Below are positions 16,344 to 24,133 of a stretch of DNA of 64,000 bases, piece after piece; positions within the stretch are counted from its first letter, which is position 1; every line of letters starts with the position of its first letter. Source of the DNA: Amaricoccus macauensis_A (lineage in GTDB: Bacteria > Pseudomonadota > Alphaproteobacteria > Rhodobacterales > Rhodobacteraceae); NCBI RefSeq assembly GCF_049800915.1, contig NZ_JBNAFY010000005.1, forward strand, positions 186,001-250,000. Direction: 5' to 3'. The translations under genes and the position numbers were made by a program. The notes beneath the pieces were generated by a model. It had not been told where the DNA came from, searched no databases, and saw only the letters and a list, made by a program, of their open reading frames with translations.

Positions 16344-17645
16344 TCAGCGGTGGCCGGTCTGAAGCCTGCGCTCCAGATGCATCGAATAGCGGGACATGGA
16401 AAAGCAGAACACGAAGAAGAGCAAGGCAATGAAACCGTAAAGCTCCCACACGATTCCGTTCCAGTCCTGATCGGCCAGAATGGATTTCGTCAGTCCCAGC
16501 GGATCGAGCAGACCGATGATCGAAACAAGCGTCGTGTCCTTGAAGACGCCGATGAAGGTCGAGACGATACCGGGGATCGAGATCTTCAGCGCCTGCGGCA
16601 TGATGATCAGCCGCTGCGCCTTCCAGTAGTCGAGGCCCAGCGAATCCGCCGCCTCGTACTGCCCGCGCGGCAATGCGGCAAGCCCGCCACGGATCACCTC
16701 CGCCATGTAGGCCGAGGCAAAGAGCGTCACCATGATGATCACGCGCAGGATGATGTCGAAATTGGTGCCCGGTGGCATGAAGATGTTGAGCAGCGTGGAG
16801 GCGACGAAAAGCAGCGTGATGAGCGGCACGCCGCGGATGAACTCGATGAAACCGATGGCGAGGCCGCGGACGATCAGCAGGTCCGACTGACGCCCGAGCG
16901 CCAGGAGAATACCAAGCGGCAGCGACGCGCCGATGGCGACCACCCCGATGGTGATCGAGAGCATGAACCCGCCGAAGGCCCGGCTCTGGACCGCATCCAG
17001 CCCCAGTGGCACGATCGACTGGAGACCTGAAGCCACCGGGCCGGCGAGAAAGAGCCACCACGCCACCGCGGCCAGCACGCAGGCGATGGTTCCCGCCAGC
17101 GTTCCGAAACGAGACCCGACCGCGTTCAGCGCAAGGTATCCGATTACGAAACCCGCCAGCGCCGCAAGCGGCAGCCAGATCGACCCGCCCCAGAGCAGGA
17201 AGGCGCCAATGAACGGATAGAAGGGCGAGAAATACCGCAAGCCACGCGGCACGGAGGAAAACAGCACCGGCGCCAGCGCCACGAAAAGCAGCACCAGCGC
17301 GAGGATCGGCCGCCAGTAATACTCGCTGGGATAGAAGCCGAAGAGCATCTGCGGGTAACGCTCGCGGATCACCCCCCAGCAGGCTCCATGCGCGTCCGGG
17401 CCGAGCCTTGCGGCAATGATCTCGCGGCATTCCCTCAGCGATGTGGCACCCCACGTATCCTGCAACGACCAGGCGAGCACCTCCGAGCCGATGGCATAGA
17501 TCACATAGAGCGAAACCAGTGTCAGGATGATGTCGCGCGGCCCGGAGAACAGGTTCGCACGCATCCAGCCGAACAGCCCAACGGCGCTGGCGGGCGGTTC
17601 CTGTTCCGGAACCATCTCAGTGCGGACGTAGCTCAGATCCTGCAT
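16344..17645 (-). CDS. aapM: General L-amino acid ABC transporter permease AapM
   Basis: Inner-membrane permease of 433 residues, far longer than the approximately 220-residue HisM type, as expected for AapM. An N-terminal helix and a Cys-containing loop (RECREIIAARLGPDAHGACW) precede several extra helices (about 110-200). The conserved permease core with the EAA loop (ADSLGLDYWKAQRLIIMPQA) is at about 320-340. It starts two bases after the aapQ stop and is followed by aapP. It forms a heterodimer with AapQ and transports a wide range of L-amino acids. Confidence 0.94.
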   Translation of the reverse strand: MQDLSYVRTEMVPEQEPPASAVGLFGWMRANLFSGPRDIILTLVSLYVIYAIGSEVLAWSLQDTWGATSLRECREIIAARLGPDAHGACWGVIRERYPQMLFGFYPSEYYWRPILALVLLFVALAPVLFSSVPRGLRYFSPFYPFIGAFLLWGGSIWLPLAALAGFVIGYLALNAVGSRFGTLAGTIACVLAAVAWWLFLAGPVASGLQSIVPLGLDAVQSRAFGGFMLSITIGVVAIGASLPLGILLALGRQSDLLIVRGLAIGFIEFIRGVPLITLLFVASTLLNIFMPPGTNFDIILRVIIMVTLFASAYMAEVIRGGLAALPRGQYEAADSLGLDYWKAQRLIIMPQALKISIPGIVSTFIGVFKDTTLVSIIGLLDPLGLTKSILADQDWNGIVWELYGFIALLFFVFCFSMSRYSMHLERRLQTGHR

Positions 17646-17646
17646 C

Positions 17647-18909
17647 TCAACGCTCCTTGAGCTTTACGGAACTGTTGTAGAGGTTCATGACGCCCGAGAT
17701 CGACAGCGAGATCAGCAGGTAGACCAGCATCCCCATCATCACCGTCTCGAGCTCGCGCCCGGTCTGGTTCAGCGTGATCCCCATCAGCGTCCCGGTCAGA
17801 TCCATGTAGCCCACGGCAATCGCAAGCGAGGAGTTCTTCGTCAGGTTGAGGTATTGCGAGATCAGCGGCGGCACGATCACCCGCAAGGCCTGGGGCAGGA
17901 CGACCAGCTTCATGATCCGGTCGGGCCTCAGGCCGAGCGCGGCCGCGGCCTCCGATTGGCCCTTCGATACCGCGAGAATGCCTGCACGCACGATCTCGGC
18001 GATGAAGGCGGCCGTGTAGAGCGAGAGCGCAAGCCAGAGGGCGATCAGCGAATTGCGCAGATGGATGCCGCCCTGGAAATTGAATCCCTTGAGCGCCGGA
18101 TAGCCGAGATGAAATCCGAGCGCGATCAGCACCGCAGCCAGAGGCACGACCACAAGACCGAGACGAAGATACCAGGTCACGGGGCGTTCCCCGGTCCGGT
18201 TCTGGATCGCATCGGCGCGCCGGCGCACGAGGCGCGCGGCATAGAGCCCCGCACCGAGCACCGCGAGAATGGCCAGAAGATCGAGGCTCACCTCGAAAAG
18301 CCCGCCGAACACGGGGATGTCGCCCAGGCTGCGGCTGAAGAGCGGCTCGGGGACGTAGACACCGCGGTTGGTGATCGCGACACTGTCGCTCAGCAGCATG
18401 GACGCCGTTGCATCCTCACCGCGAAACGCGCGTGGCGCGGGCAGCGTCTCGATCAGGATCGCCATGGTAAAGACGATCCAGAGCAGAACCGGCACGTTGC
18501 GGAACATCTCGACATAGATCGACATGAGGCGGGCGACGAGCCAGTTGCTCGAAAGCCGCGCGACACCGACCATCACCCCGACAATCGTGGCGGCGATGCA
18601 GCCGAGAATGGCGATTAGAAGCGTGTTGAGCAGCCCGATGAAGGCGGCGCGCCAGTGGCTATCCTGGGAGTCGTATTCCAGAAGCCGCTGGTTGATGTCG
18701 TAGCCGGCCGATTCCCACAGGAAACCGAAGGCGATCGGCTTGCCCAGTGCGCTGAGGTTCTCGATCGTGTTCGAGACGAGCCAGCCGAAAAGGACGAGAA
18801 ACCCGATCAGCGCGATGATCTGGATCGTCACGGACCGGTAGCGGGAATCGTAGATGAGCATGCTGGGGCGGAATGCGCCCGCCGCGGGCATCTCGTCGGT
18901 TGTCGTCAT
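17647..18909 (-). CDS. aapQ: General L-amino acid ABC transporter permease AapQ
   Basis: Inner-membrane permease of 420 residues. The conserved region YDINQRLLEYDSQDSHWRAA (about 70-89) precedes NTLLIAILGCIAATIVG, the first core helix; VEMFRNVPVLLWI and the EAA loop AAALGLRPDRIMKLVVLPQA identify the HisMQ-type fold. The long middle insertion between core helices is characteristic of AapQ/BztB. It follows aapJ after 74 bp and is nearly contiguous with aapM. Related BztB/C proteins take up Glu, Gln, Asp and Asn; a broad specificity is inferred for Aap. Confidence 0.94.
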   Translation of the reverse strand: MTTTDEMPAAGAFRPSMLIYDSRYRSVTIQIIALIGFLVLFGWLVSNTIENLSALGKPIAFGFLWESAGYDINQRLLEYDSQDSHWRAAFIGLLNTLLIAILGCIAATIVGVMVGVARLSSNWLVARLMSIYVEMFRNVPVLLWIVFTMAILIETLPAPRAFRGEDATASMLLSDSVAITNRGVYVPEPLFSRSLGDIPVFGGLFEVSLDLLAILAVLGAGLYAARLVRRRADAIQNRTGERPVTWYLRLGLVVVPLAAVLIALGFHLGYPALKGFNFQGGIHLRNSLIALWLALSLYTAAFIAEIVRAGILAVSKGQSEAAAALGLRPDRIMKLVVLPQALRVIVPPLISQYLNLTKNSSLAIAVGYMDLTGTLMGITLNQTGRELETVMMGMLVYLLISLSISGVMNLYNSSVKLKER

Positions 18910-18983
18910 CGGGGGGCCCTCGCAGGACGAATGGGCGCGGGAAGGCCGAGGCGCAAAGCCGCTGCCTCCCGCGCCCGTTCAGA

Positions 18984-20000
18984 TCAACGGAAGGGCGGAG
19001 CGTAGAGCAGGCCGCCGTCGATCCACTGCGCGTTCAGGCCGCGCGCCAGACCGACCTCTGTGCCTTCTCCTATCGTCGAGTCGAAGAGCTCGCCGTAGTT
19101 GCCGACAGCCATGATGACGTTCTTGGCCCAGTCGGCCTCGAGGCCGAGCATCGCGCCGAGCTGATCCTCGGTGCCGAGCAGACGGTTGATCTCCGGGCTC
19201 TCGGTGCCCTCGGCCATCTGTTCGACATTCTCCGAGGTGACGCCGAGCTCTTCCGCCGCGATCATCGCATTGAGCGTCCAGCGGGCGATATCGGCCCACT
19301 GATCGTCGCCCTGGCGCACGAGCGGTCCGAGCGGCTCCTTGGAGATGATCTCGGGCAGGATCATGTGATCCCCCGGCGAGGCGAAGCTCGCACGCACGGC
19401 AGCAAGGCCGGAGGCATCGGTGGTGTAGGTGTCGCAGGCGCCCGAGAGATACTGCTGCTGTGCCTCGTTGCTGGTCTCGATCGGCACCGGCTCGTAGCTC
19501 ATGCCGTTCTTGCGGAAGAAGTCGGCGAGGTTGAGCTCGGTCGTGGTGCCGGTCTGGATGCAGACGGTCGCCCCGTCGAGATCCATGGCCGACTCGACCC
19601 CAAGTTCCTTGGGAACGATGAAGCCCTGACCGTCGTAGTAGTTCACACCCGCGAAAGTGAACTTCAGGTCCACGTCGCGTGTGTAGGTCCAGGTGGTGTT
19701 GCGCGAGAGCACGTCGATCTCGCCCGAGGCCAGCGAGGTGAAGCGCGTCTTGCCGGTGAGCGAGACGAACTCGATCGCCTCCGGATCACCCAGAACCGCA
19801 GCGGCCATCGCCCGGCAGTAACCGACGTCGAAACCTTCCCAGTAGCCGTTTTCGTCCGGAGCCGCGAAACCCACCAGACCGGTGTTCACACCACAGATCA
19901 GCGTGCCGCGTTCCTTCACGTCGTCAAGCGTTGCAGCCCCTGCCGCACCGCCAACCATCACGGCCGCGATTGCGCTTGCCGAAAGCAGAAGTTTCTTCAT
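18984..20000 (-). CDS. aapJ: General L-amino acid ABC transporter, periplasmic binding protein AapJ
   Basis: Periplasmic solute-binding protein of 338 residues that delivers L-amino acids to AapQMP. A Sec signal peptide (MKKLLLSASAIAAVMVGGAAGA, cleaved about residue 22) is followed by VKERGTLICGVNTGLVGFA, WEGFDVGYCRAMAAAVLGD and WTYTRDVD, typical of the family-3 binding proteins of the AapJ/BztA branch. The length fits (about 340). It is first in the aapJQMP operon; the 231-bp gap upstream probably carries the promoter and nitrogen control. Confidence 0.96.
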   Translation of the reverse strand: MKKLLLSASAIAAVMVGGAAGAATLDDVKERGTLICGVNTGLVGFAAPDENGYWEGFDVGYCRAMAAAVLGDPEAIEFVSLTGKTRFTSLASGEIDVLSRNTTWTYTRDVDLKFTFAGVNYYDGQGFIVPKELGVESAMDLDGATVCIQTGTTTELNLADFFRKNGMSYEPVPIETSNEAQQQYLSGACDTYTTDASGLAAVRASFASPGDHMILPEIISKEPLGPLVRQGDDQWADIARWTLNAMIAAEELGVTSENVEQMAEGTESPEINRLLGTEDQLGAMLGLEADWAKNVIMAVGNYGELFDSTIGEGTEVGLARGLNAQWIDGGLLYAPPFR

Positions 20001-20231
20001 CCGTCACCCTATGTGCACGCGGACGCCCCCAGTGAGCGCCCTCTTTTCTTGTGTAAACATACCACGTTTCGAGGCGAAGTTCACATCGGGCGTAAAGGTT
20101 CAGGCAATTGTGACTCAGGTCAAGCAAGATCTTTTTCGATCACCCGCCAATTATTCACTCAAAGTTAATAATTGATGCAAATTCGTGCGGATGCCCTTAT
20201 TTTTGGCACTCTGGAATACCAGTAGACCAGT
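20001..20231 (-). promoter_or_regulatory. Upstream region of aapJ
   Basis: A gap that is clearly AT-richer than its surroundings, between the aapJ start and the stop of the ATP12 gene. On the minus strand TTGACC (20118-20123 read in reverse) is followed 17 bases later by AACCTT, a weak sigma-70-like pair; TTGACCTGAGTCACAATTG also contains a TGAGTCA near-palindrome. No sigma-54 GG-N10-GC pair was found. The promoter call is tentative. The gap may also hold the terminator of the gene upstream, but no T-tract hairpin is clear. Confidence 0.35.
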
Positions 20232-20936
20232 TCAGCCCCGCACGAGCTGGAGGAAACGCTCCGCCCGCAGGAAGGCTTCCCACTTCCGGCGCGCAAGTGC
20301 CTCCGCTTCCGCATCCTCGCCCCACTGCTCGATCTGCCAGAGTTCGTCGAGCCGCGAGAGCACCCAGGCGCTGTCCGCATCGATGGCGTCCCTCGCCACG
20401 GCAAGCCCGAGCACGAGCGATCCCGAAAGCGTCACGAGATCGTGGATGCCTGTCAGTTCGAACGGGTCGAGCGCCTCGAGTGCGCCGCGCAGGGCTATGA
20501 GGCTCTCGGCAGGCTGCGGCTGGTGCATCACGCCCACCACCGCATGGAGGGGGGCGGAAAGCTCCCGCCGCGACCAGTCGAGCCACGGGTCCCAGGCCTC
20601 GCTCTGACGCGCCTGCAACGCCTCGGGCCCATCGGCCCGGTAGCAGAGCAGGTCGGTCTCGCCATAGGCCGCGAGCATGTCGACCACCGGGTCGCGCCGG
20701 GCCGAAACGCGATCGATCGCGGTGTTCGCCGCGCGGGTGAACGGCAGGGTATCGGGCTGGATTTCCCCCTCGATGCCGGACCACTCCTCCGCGATGGCCT
20801 CCGCCAGGGCCCGCGTCGGCACGGACAGCGCATTCTGCTCGGGCGTGCGCAGCGGCCTGCCGTCGAGGAACACCCCCTGGCCCGCGTCCTGCGGCGCCAC
20901 GCTCACCTCTTTCCAGAACCGCTTGCGCCCGATCAT
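20232..20936 (-). CDS. ATP12-family F1-ATPase assembly chaperone
   Basis: 234-residue protein of the ATP12 family, which in mitochondria binds the F1 alpha subunit before assembly; alphaproteobacterial members are thought to do the same. Visible family elements: KRFWKEVSV near the start, VFLDGRPLRTP, the AEEW motif (AIAEEWSGIEGEIQPDTLPF), ADTLLCYR-like ETDLLCYRA, WDPWLDW and LTGIHDLVTLSGS. The start overlaps the stop of the upstream HAD phosphatase gene (ATGA). It is the distal gene of a four-gene chain crcB-rluC-HAD-ATP12 with overlapping stops and starts. Confidence 0.92.
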   Translation of the reverse strand: MIGRKRFWKEVSVAPQDAGQGVFLDGRPLRTPEQNALSVPTRALAEAIAEEWSGIEGEIQPDTLPFTRAANTAIDRVSARRDPVVDMLAAYGETDLLCYRADGPEALQARQSEAWDPWLDWSRRELSAPLHAVVGVMHQPQPAESLIALRGALEALDPFELTGIHDLVTLSGSLVLGLAVARDAIDADSAWVLSRLDELWQIEQWGEDAEAEALARRKWEAFLRAERFLQLVRG

Positions 20937-21616
20937 CCGACAGCCTTCCAGAGCATCGCGAGCGAGCCGGGAAGCTCGCTGTAGGAATCGATGATGACAT
21001 CCGCGCCCGCCGCCGCGAGCCGTTCGCGCGGGTGATAGCCCCAGCTGACTCCGACGGTCCGTGCCCCGGCCTCGCGCGCCATCACCATGTCGAACTCGGT
21101 ATCGCCCACCATCACCGTCTGCTCCGGCGCGCAGCCCGCCTCGCGCATCGCCTCGAGCACCATCGAGGGATGCGGCTTGGAGGGATGGTTGTCCGCGGTC
21201 TGAAGCGTCATGAAGTATCCCGCAAGATCATGCACCGAAAAGACCCGGTCGAGGCCCCGCCGCGCCTTTCCGGTCGCGATCCCCATGGTGGTCCAGGGGT
21301 CGGCGGCCAGCGCATCGAGCGTCTCGATGACGCCGGGATAGAGCGGCATCGGCTTGTTGCCGTCCTCGGCCTTCATGCTCAGGAAACTGTGCTTGTAGAG
21401 CTCGGCCAGTTCCAGCGCCTGCGCCTCGCTCAGATACGGCGCCAGCGTCATCATGGCCTCGGGCAGCGACAGGCCCACGATGGAAAGCACCGCCTCGCGC
21501 GTGGGCTGCGGGTGGCCAGCAAGCGTGAAGGCCGAAGACATCGCCGCGAGGATCTCCTGCTGGCTGTCGATGATGGTGCCATCCATGTCGAAGATGACAA
21601 GTCGGGGTATGCTCAT
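20933..21616 (-). CDS. HAD-IA family hydrolase (phosphoglycolate phosphatase-like)
   Basis: 227-residue haloacid dehalogenase-type phosphatase. Motif I IFDMDGTIIDS (nucleophile Asp), motif II IATGKARRG (Thr), motif III Lys in HPSKPHPSM and motif IV MVGDTEFDMVMA are all present, with a helical cap (about 18-85). Such proteins dephosphorylate phosphoglycolate, pyrophosphate or sugar phosphates; the substrate is not determined. It overlaps rluC upstream and the ATP12 gene downstream by four bases each, an arrangement shared by many Rhodobacterales. Confidence 0.9.
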   Translation of the reverse strand: MSIPRLVIFDMDGTIIDSQQEILAAMSSAFTLAGHPQPTREAVLSIVGLSLPEAMMTLAPYLSEAQALELAELYKHSFLSMKAEDGNKPMPLYPGVIETLDALAADPWTTMGIATGKARRGLDRVFSVHDLAGYFMTLQTADNHPSKPHPSMVLEAMREAGCAPEQTVMVGDTEFDMVMAREAGARTVGVSWGYHPRERLAAAGADVIIDSYSELPGSLAMLWKAVG

Positions 21617-22656
21617 TCTTCCGCCTCAAAAGGATCGTCCGGGGCCATGGACGGCGTCCAGCCGAACAGGTCCCAGGTCCGGTTCATGTGCTCCGGGAGT
21701 TTCGCCTCGATCCGGATCGTCTTGCCGGTGACAGGATGCCGGAACGTCAGGCTCCGGGCATGCAGATGCAGCTTGCGACTGACCTGCCCGCCAAGCTGCG
21801 CGCCCCATCCCGAGCCGAGATTTTCCTGCGCATTGGTGCCGTATTTGCCGTCGCCCACGATCGGATTGCCGATCTCGGCCATATGCGCGCGCAACTGGTG
21901 TGTCCGCCCCGTGACAGGCACGAGCGCGACCCAGGCCGCCCGCTGGGCGGCCGCATCGATGATCGTGTAGTCCGTCACCGCGCGCTTCGCCCCCTCGAAC
22001 GCCTTGACCTCGTCGGGATGGATGCAGAGCATCTTCTCGCCCGCACCGCCCGGACCATGCCCCGGCGCCTTCACCAGCGCGTAGCGGATCGTGCCGGCCC
22101 GGGGCGAGGGCACGCCCGCCACCACGGCCCAGTAGATCTTGCGCGTCTCGCGGGCCCGGAAAGCGGCGGTCAGCCCCGCCGCGACCCGGCCCGTGCGCGC
22201 CAGCAGGAGAACGCCGGATGTGTCCTTGTCGAGCCGATGCACCAGCTTCGGCTTCTCGTCCCGCTCGAACTTGAGCGCCTCCGCCAGCCCGTCAACATGC
22301 CGCGACTGCCCCGATCCGCCCTGAACCGCGAGACCGGCGGGCTTGTTGAGCGCCAGGATGTGCTCATCACGATAGATCACCGTCGCGCGGATCTCGTCTG
22401 CGTCCCTTGCGGAGATCTTCGGGGCCTCGGCCTTCACTGGTGCCGGCGCCTCGGGCAAAGGCGGAATGCGCACCACCTGCCCGGCTTCCAGCCGCGTGGC
22501 GGCCTTCACCCGCCCGCCATCGACGCGCAATTCGCCCTTGCGGCACATGCGCTCGATCCGCGCCTGCGTGACATGCGGATGCAACCGGCGCAGCCAGCGG
22601 TCGAGCCTCTGATCCGCATCGTCTTCCGAAACACTGACCTGCTGCACACCGCTCAT
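21613..22656 (-). CDS. rluC: RluC/RluD-type rRNA pseudouridine synthase
   Basis: Isomerises uridines in 23S rRNA. 347 residues from the chosen ATG: an S4 RNA-binding domain (about 14-70, QRLDRWLRRLHPHVTQARIE) and a synthase domain with HRLDKDTSGVLLLA (catalytic Asp), KIYWAVV and GRTHQLRAHM. RluC sites (955, 2504, 2580 in E. coli) are the most likely targets given the S4 domain and length. The start MSGVQQVSV overlaps the crcB stop as ATGA; an ATG four codons upstream is in frame but lies within crcB. It overlaps the HAD gene at its 3' end. Confidence 0.92.
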   Translation of the reverse strand: MSGVQQVSVSEDDADQRLDRWLRRLHPHVTQARIERMCRKGELRVDGGRVKAATRLEAGQVVRIPPLPEAPAPVKAEAPKISARDADEIRATVIYRDEHILALNKPAGLAVQGGSGQSRHVDGLAEALKFERDEKPKLVHRLDKDTSGVLLLARTGRVAAGLTAAFRARETRKIYWAVVAGVPSPRAGTIRYALVKAPGHGPGGAGEKMLCIHPDEVKAFEGAKRAVTDYTIIDAAAQRAAWVALVPVTGRTHQLRAHMAEIGNPIVGDGKYGTNAQENLGSGWGAQLGGQVSRKLHLHARSLTFRHPVTGKTIRIEAKLPEHMNRTWDLFGWTPSMAPDDPFEAEE

Positions 22657-23039
22657 GAGACGATCCACCCCTTGAGCAGCACCAGCGGAAGCACGAAAGC
22701 GCCCACCGCCAGGATCACCGAACCGATGATGTAGGCCGCGGCCAGATCCGCCCGTCCGCGCTCGAACAGGAGCACGGTCTCGAGCGAGAAGGCCGAGAAC
22801 GTCGTGAAACCACCAAGCACACCCGTCATGAAGAAGGGCGCGAGATGGTTCAGTCCCAGCTCGGTCCGCCGCAGGATGAAGACGAGCGCGACCCCCATGA
22901 TCAGGGACCCGATCACGTTCACGCTCAAGGTGCCGAAGGGAAACCCCGCGCCCAGCCTGCGCGTGATCGCGCCCGCAAGGAGGTACCGGCAGGTCGCGCC
23001 GATTGCGCCGCCCAAAGCAACCTGAAGTGCGATTGGCAT
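22653..23039 (-). CDS. crcB: Fluoride channel CrcB/Fluc
   Basis: Small fluoride-export channel of the inner membrane, 128 residues with four hydrophobic helices. Family motifs: GGAIGATCRYLL at the N-terminus, GTLSVNVIGSLIMG and GVLGGFTTFSAFSLE (the phenylalanine track). The start MPIALQVAL was chosen because it begins exactly at the family N-terminus; the open frame extends a further 87 codons upstream without similarity. No fluoride riboswitch was recognised upstream. It heads the crcB-rluC-HAD-ATP12 chain. Confidence 0.94.
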   Translation of the reverse strand: MPIALQVALGGAIGATCRYLLAGAITRRLGAGFPFGTLSVNVIGSLIMGVALVFILRRTELGLNHLAPFFMTGVLGGFTTFSAFSLETVLLFERGRADLAAAYIIGSVILAVGAFVLPLVLLKGWIVS

Positions 23040-23149
23040 CGTGCCTGCCCCGGTTTGTGGAAAGATGGCCCTCAGAGCCACAGGATAGCGGCCAATGTCA
23101 AGGAGCCGACAGGGGAACGGCACTTGCGCGGACGCCAGGTGCGGCGGAT

Positions 23150-23593
23150 CTAGAGCCGGAAAAGGATCGCCGGGCCGGTTCGGGTCCGGTGGCCGCCCTG
23201 GCGCGTCCCCGCGCCCGGCCGCATCTCGAAGACATTGCCGGTCCTGCCCCGCATGTTGCGGTTCCGGCCTGCGCAGCCGTTGAATCCGAAGGTCCGCCAA
23301 TTCCTGAACCGGCGCTCCTCGATCGGGCCGAAGCTTTCGATCTCGATGCTTTCATGCCTGGGATCGGCGAGGATACGGGCCGCGAGCGGCAGGAGCAGCG
23401 ATCTCGGTCCCTCTATGTCCTGCCGGAACTGCCCGTTGAGCAGATGCAGCTCACCGGTCAGATCATTGTCGCGGTTATGCGCGCTCGATTGCCGCTCGAC
23501 GCGCGCAAGCGCGGCCCCCGGCACATTCCCCTTCACCTGCGAAGTGAAACTCAGCCGAAGCAGAACCGTATCGCGTCCAAGAGTGCTGGCCAT
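23150..23593 (-). CDS. BLUF-domain protein lacking the photoactive tyrosine
   Basis: 147 residues. Residues 11-100 match the BLUF blue-light-sensor fold: LLRLSFTSQ, AHNRDNDLTGELHLLNGQF, FRQDIEGP, RILADPRH and PIEERRFRNW. Against AppA, Asn45 corresponds to Asn40 and Gln63 to Gln58 with identical spacing (18 residues), but the photoactive Tyr21 is Phe16. A Tyr-to-Phe change abolishes the normal BLUF photocycle in studied proteins. The 45-residue C-terminal tail is Arg/Gly-rich with no recognised domain. The related gene at 23685-24110 lies 91 bp upstream. Flavin binding and role are unknown. Confidence 0.8.
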   Translation of the reverse strand: MASTLGRDTVLLRLSFTSQVKGNVPGAALARVERQSSAHNRDNDLTGELHLLNGQFRQDIEGPRSLLLPLAARILADPRHESIEIESFGPIEERRFRNWRTFGFNGCAGRNRNMRGRTGNVFEMRPGAGTRQGGHRTRTGPAILFRL

Positions 23594-23684
23594 AGAAAAA
23601 TTCGCCCGAGTTCATGATCCAGACTGCGGCACCCGAAGCCGAATCACGCGGATTTCGAGTGTATTCATGAAATTTTCACAAATC

Positions 23685-24110
23685 CTACAACCTGCGCGAT
23701 ATGAACTCAATAAACTCTTCGGTCATCTCATCAGTACTTTTTGCAGATAGCCCCGCGGGCAGGACAGTCGTGGTCCAGTTGACGAACCGTCGCGTTTCGA
23801 TGGGGGACTCGTCCAGAACGCGCAAAACCTGATGGTTCCGGTCGACCGCGATCCGATCCACATGGGCAAGCACGCTTTCCTGAGGCCCCTCGACCACCCC
23901 GCACACCCGATTGCCCTGGCTCAGGAGCAGCCCGGTCAGGTCGGGTTCCGGAGGGTCGGATGTCAATTCACGGCGATGCGCGTCCACCGCCTCGCCGCTC
24001 AGATCCCCCACGATCTCGCAGACAAAGACAATTCGCACCAGACAAGCGGTCTCGTCATCAAAACCAAGAGACATTCGGACGTTCTGTCTAACCCCACATG
24101 ACCTCGACAT
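23685..24110 (-). CDS. Degenerate BLUF-like protein
   Basis: 141 residues with a recognisable but eroded BLUF fold: VRIVFVCEI, PDLTGLLLSQGN, GVVEGPQESVLAHVDRIAVD and SPIETRRFVNW. All three flavin-contact positions differ: the Tyr position is Phe29, the Asn position Pro53 and the Gln position Gly71, as fixed by alignment on the LTG and EGP motifs. It is thus unlikely to sense light through flavin. A later ATG (24074, MSLGFDDET) is an alternative start. It sits between rarA and the other BLUF-like gene, same strand, probably transcribed together. GC content is somewhat lower than its neighbours. Confidence 0.65.
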   Translation of the reverse strand: MSRSCGVRQNVRMSLGFDDETACLVRIVFVCEIVGDLSGEAVDAHRRELTSDPPEPDLTGLLLSQGNRVCGVVEGPQESVLAHVDRIAVDRNHQVLRVLDESPIETRRFVNWTTTVLPAGLSAKSTDEMTEEFIEFISRRL

Positions 24111-24133
24111 TCCCCATCCCCCGGACGGACAGT

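Noticed and set aside
15453..17030. A 525-codon open frame on the plus strand
   Set aside because: Antisense to aapP and aapM, with low-complexity Arg/His/Asp composition; both sense genes have full family motifs.
23040..23149. Fluoride riboswitch upstream of crcB
   Set aside because: Looked for the conserved GGNGAUGG and CUGAUG elements in the minus-strand leader; not found.
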